Assembly (NCBI GenBank): GCA_002493085.1
Contig: DKXQ01000082.1
Coordinates: 1-11,480 of the forward strand
DNA length: 11,480 bases
Direction of reading: 5' to 3'
Origin: Lachnoclostridium sp. UBA7122
Lineage (GTDB): Bacteria; Bacillota; Clostridia; Lachnospirales; Lachnospiraceae
Positions 6,916 to 11,480 of this stretch are shown here, in pieces. The notes below the pieces were generated by a model. That model was not told the DNA's origin. It searched no databases and saw only the letters and a list, made by a program, of their open reading frames with translations. The first letter of the stretch is position 1; every line of letters starts with the position of its first letter. The position numbers and the translations under genes are program-made.

Positions 6916-7713
6916 TTATTTTTTAAGATATTCTTTTATATAAAAATCTGTTTTTCTGTCTTTTCTGGTATTAAATTTATTTCTAAGGCTCCATGCCCTG
7001 TCATCAATATCACATATAAGAACTCCTTCCCTGCCTGAAATCTGCCCAAGTATATTTCCTATAGAATCTATTGCCATACTATCTCCGCTGTAGTCTGTAT
7101 TATCACGGAAACCATAACAATTCACTCCCACAATATAAGACTGTGTTTCTATTGCCCTTGCCCTGAGGAGTGTTGTCCAGTGTGCACTCCTTACTGCTGG
7201 CCAGTTAGCAATTACAAATATTATATCAGCTTTGCCAGATGCAATCTGGAAAAGTTCTGGAAAACGCAGGTCGTAACATATAAACAGGCTGGCTGTATGC
7301 CCCATAAATGGTACTGTCACTATACTGCTGCCGCCTTCATACACATCACTTTCACCACCCAGGGTAAATGGCTGTATCTTTTTATACTCTGCAGTTGTAT
7401 TTCCATTTTTGTCTATAATGGTAAACATATTGCTGCCTTTTTTGCTTCCGCCCTCCGGCAGTGCTGCCCATCCAAACCCTATAGCAATACTATTTTGTAC
7501 TGCCAGATTTTTCACTGCCTTAACACTCCATGAAGCAGAAGCATCCTCCCCAATTTTATCTAGTGACATTGAAAAACCGGTTAATGACATCTCTGGAAAT
7601 ACAATTATATCTGAGTTTCCTGCCGCTGCTTCTTTAACCATGCCCTCTGATTTTTTTAAAGAAGCCTCTTTATTTTCCCATATCATATCTAGCTGTCCAA
7701 GTGCAACCCTCAT
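6916..7713 (-). CDS. Carbon-nitrogen hydrolase, omega-amidase-like (nitrilase superfamily)
   Basis: This is a 265-residue cytoplasmic amidase. The catalytic triad is visible: Glu41 in FPEMSLTG, Lys112 in EYKKIQPF and Cys146 in FICYDLRFPE. ANWPAVR..HWTTLLRARAIE (169-189) followed by VGVNCYG and YSGDSMAID is the pattern of the NIT2/YafV branch, which hydrolyses alpha-ketoglutaramate, alpha-ketosuccinamate or deaminated glutathione. This points to metabolite repair after transamination, though substrate choice within the branch is an inference. The length is normal for the family and no residue is missing. The start is ATG 7713 with an AAGGA about eight bases upstream. It sits 21 bases after the methyltransferase gene and 35 before the large TPR gene, consistent with one transcript. 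A general hydrolase of another small amide is the main alternative. Confidence 0.88.
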   Translation of the reverse strand: MRVALGQLDMIWENKEASLKKSEGMVKEAAAGNSDIIVFPEMSLTGFSMSLDKIGEDASASWSVKAVKNLAVQNSIAIGFGWAALPEGGSKKGSNMFTIIDKNGNTTAEYKKIQPFTLGGESDVYEGGSSIVTVPFMGHTASLFICYDLRFPELFQIASGKADIIFVIANWPAVRSAHWTTLLRARAIETQSYIVGVNCYGFRDNTDYSGDSMAIDSIGNILGQISGREGVLICDIDDRAWSLRNKFNTRKDRKTDFYIKEYLKK

Positions 7714-7734
7714 ATTTTCAATCCTTTCCTTATT

Positions 7735-9159
7735 TTATATTTTTAATCTTCTAAGCCCTTTTGGATAGTGGTTTTTCACAGTTCCATCCTGTGCTTTTCC
7801 CCATCCCAGCCCAAGCCCATTATACCCTATAAGTACCCATCCTTTAAAGCCAGAATTGCAATTTATTACTTCACCATGCAGAAATTTTAATATTGTATCA
7901 TAATCACAGTCCTGGTACTGTTTAACATCTTCAGGCCTGGCTGCCCTGCACAGTGCATGTGCTGGTTCAAACCTGCCTTTTTTGCGTACTGCAATATGAA
8001 GCCCTGCGCGTATTATATTTATATTTAGTTCTGGCTTAAAAAACTGGGGAACAAGAAACAGATTATCTCCAAAAAATATTAAACGTTCTGCATAATCTGA
8101 TATATCTGTTTTAATAAATATTGCCCCTAAAAACACCTCCAGCTCTTTTAATTCTTTTTTGCTGGCATAATAGTGTTTAACCTTATTACTTACAGATACA
8201 GATTTAACATTTATACCATATGTCCCAGGCTTTCTAAGCCGTACTGCAAAGTGTCCCTCTCCTTGGATTTTGTGCGGCCAAAGCCTTATTGCACACGCAA
8301 GTGCCTCTTTTTCCCTCTCAGAAAGCTTTCCAAGGCTTTCTGGTACAAAACTTTCTTGTCCAGTGCCAAAGCCCTCCACCCTGCTATGCTGCCATGCTTC
8401 AGCTCTATACCCTTCATACTGTCTTAAGAACCATATAAGCATCTCTTCATCTTCTGCAGGAGCAAATGTACATGTAGAATAGACTATTATGCCACCTGGC
8501 TTTAACATTGCATCAGCACATCCAAGTATAAGCTTCTGGCGCATAGCACACATTTTAACATTCTCCGGGCTCCATTCCTTTATTGCGGCCATGTCTTTTC
8601 TAAACATCCCTTCACCTGAGCATGGCGCATCTACTAAGATTTTGTCAAAATACTGGGGAAAGCTGGCTGCAAGCCGTTCTGGTGTTTCATTACATACAAT
8701 AGCATTACAGATACCAAGCCGTTCTATATTCTGTGATAATATTCTTGCGCGCTGTGCTGAGATTTCATTGGATACAAGTAAGCCTGTCCCTTTGAGTTTT
8801 GCTGCAATATGCGTGCTCTTGCCTCCAGGAGCTGCACACAAATCACATACCAGTTCCCCTTCACCTGGTTCAAGAAGGCTGGCAACAGCCATTGCACTTG
8901 GTTCCTGTATATAGTATGCACCTGCATCATGAAGAGGATGCTGCCCAGGCCTGCTGTCTTCACTATAATAGAACCCCTCATCTGCCCATAATATCTTGTC
9001 CAGTTTAAATGGAAGCTGGCTGGCATATGCCATATCTAATTTTAAAGTATTTATTCGCAGTCCTGACGTCTTTTCTTCATTTAATGAAGAAATAAATGCA
9101 TTATATTCACTGCCAAGAAGTTTCTCCATTCTTTCTGTAAACATTTCAGGTAAAACCAT
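7735..9159 (-). CDS. rsmF: RsmF-like RNA cytosine-5 methyltransferase (NOL1/NOP2/Sun family)
   Basis: It is predicted to transfer methyl from S-adenosylmethionine to C5 of cytosine in 16S rRNA, or possibly tRNA. It has 474 residues. LPEMFTERM (3-11) and GLRINTLK (33-40) are the family N-terminus. CAAPGGKS (108-115) binds SAM, DAPCSGEG (177-184) carries Cys180, and STCTF (228-232) carries catalytic Cys230. After a linker, the C-terminal PUA-like RNA-binding domain ends with GWVLIGYNGLGLGWGK and HYPKGLRR, typical of RsmF relatives in Firmicutes. The start is ATG 9159, with GGAGGA six bases upstream (9165-9170); a TTG at 9198 would add 13 residues (LHRPGLARWR-like) not seen in the family. The gene is preceded by a 129-base gap rich in inverted repeats, which may control it. 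G+C is higher than in the pseudokinase gene (27 and 32 of 60 in the lines at 8521 and 8821). Confidence 0.92.
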   Translation of the reverse strand: MVLPEMFTERMEKLLGSEYNAFISSLNEEKTSGLRINTLKLDMAYASQLPFKLDKILWADEGFYYSEDSRPGQHPLHDAGAYYIQEPSAMAVASLLEPGEGELVCDLCAAPGGKSTHIAAKLKGTGLLVSNEISAQRARILSQNIERLGICNAIVCNETPERLAASFPQYFDKILVDAPCSGEGMFRKDMAAIKEWSPENVKMCAMRQKLILGCADAMLKPGGIIVYSTCTFAPAEDEEMLIWFLRQYEGYRAEAWQHSRVEGFGTGQESFVPESLGKLSEREKEALACAIRLWPHKIQGEGHFAVRLRKPGTYGINVKSVSVSNKVKHYYASKKELKELEVFLGAIFIKTDISDYAERLIFFGDNLFLVPQFFKPELNINIIRAGLHIAVRKKGRFEPAHALCRAARPEDVKQYQDCDYDTILKFLHGEVINCNSGFKGWVLIGYNGLGLGWGKAQDGTVKNHYPKGLRRLKI

Positions 9160-9165
9160 AAAATT

Positions 9166-9170
9166 CCTCC
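9166..9170 (-). promoter_or_regulatory. Ribosome binding site that fixes the rsmF start
   Basis: GGAGG on the minus strand lies seven bases before ATG 9159. It sits between that ATG and the longer TTG reading at 9198, so it supports the shorter 474-residue protein. Confidence 0.8.
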
Positions 9171-9175
9171 ACCGC

Positions 9176-9187
9176 GCCAGGCCTGGC
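9176..9187. repeat. 12-base perfect palindrome upstream of rsmF
   Basis: GCCAGGCCTGGC (9176-9187) is a perfect GC-only-but-for-two palindrome in otherwise AT-rich intergenic DNA. It lies between the rsmF ribosome site and a larger inverted repeat. It could be a dimeric-regulator site or add to RNA folding near the ribosome site. Confidence 0.6.
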
Positions 9188-9220
9188 CTGTGCAACAAGG
9201 CTTAAAGCCAAAATGCACAG
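9188..9220 (-). promoter_or_regulatory. 33-base nested inverted repeat in rsmF leader
   Basis: On the plus strand, CTGTGCA (9188-9194) and TGCACAG (9214-9220) are inverted copies enclosing the near-palindrome GGCTTAAAGCC (9199-9209), with 4-base spacers on each side (ACAA, AAAA). In the transcript this gives a 7-bp outer stem and a short inner stem, ending about 17 bases before the rsmF ribosome site. An additional upstream copy (CCCTGTGCAT, 9258-9267) can pair with ATGCACAGAG (9213-9222) over ten positions, including one G-U, competing with the first stem. It may be a structured leader or a protein operator. There is no T-run, so it is not a simple terminator. The function is unknown. Confidence 0.45.
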
Positions 9221-9288
9221 AGAAATTTACATGCTGCTTTTTGCAGATGATAACTGTCCCTGTGCATACACTACAGCCAATAAAGCCT

Positions 9289-10152
9289 TTATCCATCTTT
9301 GCGTTTATATTTTTCAAGAAAACTGTGCTTTACACCATTCTCTTTATAAGCAATTATAGTATCTAAATTTACATTTTCTACACTCTTAAAAATATTGCTT
9401 TCAATATATGGGTTAGTTTCTTTAAGCCTTTGTATAAGCCTTTTCACTTCAATACGTTTAGAACTGCTGCCCATATCAATTCCATACGCCTGTACCTTTT
9501 CTGTAAATCTGCATGCACACTGCAGAAAGTCCAGATTATTATAATCTTTCCAGTGAATTATATCTTCCTCTCTTATAAGATACATAGGTCTTATAAGCTC
9601 CATTCCCTTAAAATTAGTGCTGTGAAGCTTTGGCATCATTGTCTGTACCTGTGCGCCATACAACATACCCATAAGAATCGTTTCAATTACATCATCATAG
9701 TGGTGGCCAAGTGCAATTTTATTACATCCAAGTTTTCTTGCATTATTATAAAGATAACCTCTTCTCATGCGTGCACAAAGATAGCATGGTGATTTTTCTA
9801 TCTCGTAAACAGCGTCAAATATCTGTGTTTCAAATATTGTAACTGGAATATTTAAAATACTGGCATTATTTTCAATTGCTTCCCTGTTCACTTTATTGTA
9901 TCCTGGGTCCATAACAAGAAATGAAAGACTGAAATCAAATTTATTATGTTTTTTAAGTTCCTGGAAAAGTTTAGCCATAAGCATAGAATCTTTTCCGCCC
10001 GATATACATACTGCTACCTTATCTCCTTCTTCAAGAAGCCTGTACTCATTAATTGCTTTTGCAAACCTGCTGAACAGCTCCTTGTGGAATTTTTTCCTTA
10101 TACTCTTTTCAACCTTGTCATTTATGCTTTCCTGTGGGATTTTATTATCCAT
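9289..10152 (-). CDS. ttcA: TtcA-like PP-loop tRNA 2-thiocytidine biosynthesis protein
   Basis: It is predicted to adenylate and thiolate a tRNA base; TtcA makes 2-thiocytidine at position 32. It has 287 residues. SGGKDS (51-56) is the PP-loop ATP site. CYLCARMRRG (123-132) gives the CxxC pair (Cys123, Cys126), GHHYDDVIET (149-158) is the conserved His/Asp segment, and CAC (212-214) offers the third cysteine for the Fe-S cluster known in TtcA. These separate it from TilS, which lacks the cysteines. Firmicute members are less studied than the E. coli enzyme, so the modified base is an inference. The start is ATG 10152, with GGAG seven bases upstream. It sits 35 bases after the transglycosylase gene and 129 before rsmF. 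Its neighbour rsmF also modifies RNA, which fits a translation-quality theme. Confidence 0.85.
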   Translation of the reverse strand: MDNKIPQESINDKVEKSIRKKFHKELFSRFAKAINEYRLLEEGDKVAVCISGGKDSMLMAKLFQELKKHNKFDFSLSFLVMDPGYNKVNREAIENNASILNIPVTIFETQIFDAVYEIEKSPCYLCARMRRGYLYNNARKLGCNKIALGHHYDDVIETILMGMLYGAQVQTMMPKLHSTNFKGMELIRPMYLIREEDIIHWKDYNNLDFLQCACRFTEKVQAYGIDMGSSSKRIEVKRLIQRLKETNPYIESNIFKSVENVNLDTIIAYKENGVKHSFLEKYKRKDG

Positions 10153-10187
10153 AGCCAGTCTCCGCTCTGCAAATTATGTTAATAGTT

Positions 10188-10961
10188 CTATCCTACTGCA
10201 TTTGCTGTTTCAAATGCTTCTTTATAACTAAGCACCCTGTTTACATATGTATTGCAATATGAAGGAACACCTCCATTGCGCCTGACTGCACCGCTTCCTG
10301 CATTGTATGCGGCAAGCGCCAGCCTGACATTGCCATTAAACTCTTTTAACTTCTGTGAAATACACTTTGCACCTCCCATAATGTTCTGTTCTGGGTCATA
10401 CGGGTCATCAACACCAAGTTCCTCTGCCGTCCCAGGCATAAGCTGCATAACGCCCATAGCCCCTGCACTTGAAAGACAATTTGGATCAAAATCAGATTCC
10501 GCCTTTGCTATAGCTTTAAGCAGGCTTTCAGATACATCATACTTTTTTGCTGCTTCTTTAAAATATGCATCATACTTTGTCTTCTTCATTGAAGATGCAG
10601 ATGTTGCCGTGGACTGTGGACTTGCTGATGAGGACTTTTTAACCTGGCTGTTATCTTCTTTAGTGGTACTGCTTTCTTTTTCCGCTTTGCTGGTACTATC
10701 TTCCTTTTCTGCCACATCTATATAAATAACCGTTTTCCCTGTAACAGGGTCTTTATATCCTGTGTCTTCTGCTGCTTCTGTACCATTACTGTCCTTTTCT
10801 GTCTTTTCCTGTTTTCTTGTACTTTTTTGGGAAATCCTGTCTGTCTGGTCCGAAAGTACCTTATCAAAACTTGTAATTGTAGTTTCCCTGCCACTGTTGT
10901 CCGGATATGTTTTTATAGGTTTTATATCCAGAGTGTTAAAATAAGAAACTTTGCTTATCAT
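10188..10961 (-). CDS. Lytic transglycosylase (SLT/goose-lysozyme-like fold) without signal peptide
   Basis: It cleaves the glycan strand of peptidoglycan. It has 257 residues. Residues about 128-250 form the SLT domain: AIAKAESDFDP (150-160) with catalytic Glu155, SSAGAMGVMQLMPGTA (164-179), LALAAYNAG (214-222), and the closing YVNRVLSYKEAF. Residues 1-40 contain no signal peptide or membrane helix; residues about 41-127 are a Ser/Thr/Lys/Glu-rich linker with one structured-looking piece (GYKDPVTGKTVIYIDV, 68-83). Absence of a signal suggests export by another route. Flagellar or virion-associated transglycosylases behave this way, but no flagellar or phage genes are visible. The start is ATG 10961; its GGAGG (10970-10974) overlaps the TAG stop of the upstream unknown gene, implying translational coupling. 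The enzyme call is firm; its cellular use is uncertain. Confidence 0.88.
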   Translation of the reverse strand: MISKVSYFNTLDIKPIKTYPDNSGRETTITSFDKVLSDQTDRISQKSTRKQEKTEKDSNGTEAAEDTGYKDPVTGKTVIYIDVAEKEDSTSKAEKESSTTKEDNSQVKKSSSASPQSTATSASSMKKTKYDAYFKEAAKKYDVSESLLKAIAKAESDFDPNCLSSAGAMGVMQLMPGTAEELGVDDPYDPEQNIMGGAKCISQKLKEFNGNVRLALAAYNAGSGAVRRNGGVPSYCNTYVNRVLSYKEAFETANAVG

Positions 10962-10969
10962 TTGGAATT

Positions 10970-10976
10970 CCTCCTA
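10970..10976 (-). promoter_or_regulatory. Ribosome site overlapping the upstream stop codon (coupling)
   Basis: The minus-strand sequence TAGGAGG combines the TAG stop of the 101-residue unknown protein (10976-10974) with GGAGG for the transglycosylase ATG, eight bases further on. Such an overlap usually couples translation of the two genes. Confidence 0.75.
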
Positions 10977-11279
10977 CTTAATATCTTTAAATAATTCTTC
11001 TATAGTTAAGTTCTGGTTTACCTTTTTATAACCAGATGTATCTGTATGGATGCAGTCTATAGCAGCTCTTCTCACAGGCGCAGCACTAAAACTGCTGTAT
11101 ATACAGTATGCACTCTCCCCGCTGTTTTGTAAGACATTAGCAGATTTTACTTTATGAATGTCTATATCTTTATATACTGCACTATGGCTTTCAGAAAAAA
11201 CTGCATGGACAGCTTCTTTTGTAACAGCATCCCTGCATGGTACTGTATGTGCTTTTTTTACACTTTTTATCTTTGCCAC
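10974..11279 (-). CDS. Unrecognised 101-residue protein coupled to the transglycosylase
   Basis: I do not recognise a family. The protein is small and basic at the start (AKIKSVKKAH), with Cys15, Cys59 and Cys76 spaced too widely for an obvious metal site. It has a small-residue and Arg stretch (SSFSAAPVRRAAIDCIH, 62-78) and an acidic helical end (LTIEELFKDI). There is no signal peptide and no membrane helix. The start is GTG (11279-11277), ten bases after a good GGAGG in TTAGGAGGCAG; no ATG alternative exists near the N-terminus. Its TAG stop is embedded in the ribosome site of the lytic transglycosylase gene. The two are therefore very probably co-translated, and the protein may help, export or regulate that enzyme, but this is guilt by association only. 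Given the ribosome site and coupling I think the gene is real. Confidence 0.65.
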   Translation of the reverse strand: MAKIKSVKKAHTVPCRDAVTKEAVHAVFSESHSAVYKDIDIHKVKSANVLQNSGESAYCIYSSFSAAPVRRAAIDCIHTDTSGYKKVNQNLTIEELFKDIK

Positions 11280-11312
11280 TAAAACACTGCCTCCTAATAT
11301 ATAATTTAACTC

Positions 11313-11480
11313 TTATACAGACATTATCAGTTTATCATTTTTTGATGTAAGTTTCAAGCGTAGAATAAACCTTGGATAGTGTAACTTTACCTGGGTATAC
11401 GAAAGTTTAGATATATTGTACAACTTTTTAAGTATGATGTCATATATTGACTTTGGCATGACAATTTCAAAGTTCTTACA
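11313..11480 (-). CDS. Possible C-terminal end of an unknown protein (cut by window edge)
   Basis: From the right edge an open frame of 55 sense codons runs to TAA at 11315-11313. An internal ATG gives MPKSIYDIILKKLYNISKL and so on, but it has no ribosome site, so if coding the frame probably continues beyond the window. The translation is Lys, Leu and Ile rich with mixed aliphatic and basic character (RFILRLKLTS near the end). I recognise no family. A run of 55 codons can occur by chance, so the stretch 11280-11480 may instead be an untranslated leader of the next gene. Possible promoter-like words (TTGAAA at 11349-11354 on the minus strand, TAAACT 17 bases on) are not convincing. Confidence 0.35.
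   Translation of the reverse strand, partial: CKNFEIVMPKSIYDIILKKLYNISKLSYTQVKLHYPRFILRLKLTSKNDKLIMSV

Noticed and set aside
9081..9317. Minus-strand frame with a cysteine-rich start (MDKGFIGCSVCTG) whose ATG overlaps the ttcA-like stop
   Set aside because: It runs deep into the rsmF-like gene in another frame, has no ribosome site, and its cysteines arise from the inverted-repeat sequence. A 5' leader explains the stretch better.

Overview
The window looks like a chromosomal segment of a low-GC, anaerobic, spore-forming Firmicute, most likely a member of the Lachnospiraceae or a close relative. The reasons are strong GGAGG ribosome sites, AT-rich codon use, a family II pyrophosphatase with CBS and DRTGG regulatory domains, a sporulation sigma-factor fragment of SigK type, and a membrane-anchored kinase-like protein of a style common in that family. 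The genus cannot be named from the sequence alone.

Left end (1 to about 1316, + strand): the C-terminal tail of an unrecognised gene overlaps a gene for a membrane-anchored pseudokinase. The pseudokinase lacks its N-lobe and its key catalytic residues. It ends tail to tail with the next gene, with the two stop codons overlapping. Between its stop and the next landmark is an inverted repeat at 1273-1299.

Positions 1264-1623 (- strand) hold only the first half of a SigK-like sigma factor. Homology stops immediately after the conserved Arg-Cys-Ile-Glu of region 2, and an unrelated 17-residue tail follows. That is essentially where the skin element interrupts sigK in Bacillus subtilis. My main hypothesis is therefore that the left 1.3 kb is one end of a skin-type integrated element sitting inside sigK.

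Positions 1645-11480 (- strand) form one long run of genes in the same direction, with gaps of 12 to 129 bases. In transcription order, right to left, they are: a possible truncated ORF at the edge; a 101-residue unknown protein; a lytic transglycosylase without a signal peptide, coupled to it; a TtcA-like PP-loop tRNA thiolase; an RsmF-like RNA cytosine-5 methyltransferase; a nitrilase-family (omega-amidase-like) hydrolase; a large TPR, coiled-coil and degenerate AAA+ protein; the CBS-type Mn pyrophosphatase; a HAD phosphatase; thioredoxin; and the sigK fragment. The run mixes RNA modification, metabolite or phosphate clean-up and cell-wall functions, so it looks like a co-oriented housekeeping cluster rather than a single pathway. 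The only sizeable gap (9160-9288, before the methyltransferase gene) contains nested inverted repeats that could adopt two alternative RNA folds. No gap without a gene exceeds 300 bases. I saw no rRNA, tRNA or CRISPR.

The most notable points are the split sigK, the pseudokinase next to it, the AAA+-like domain that has lost its nucleotide-binding residues, and the structured leader at 9160-9288.
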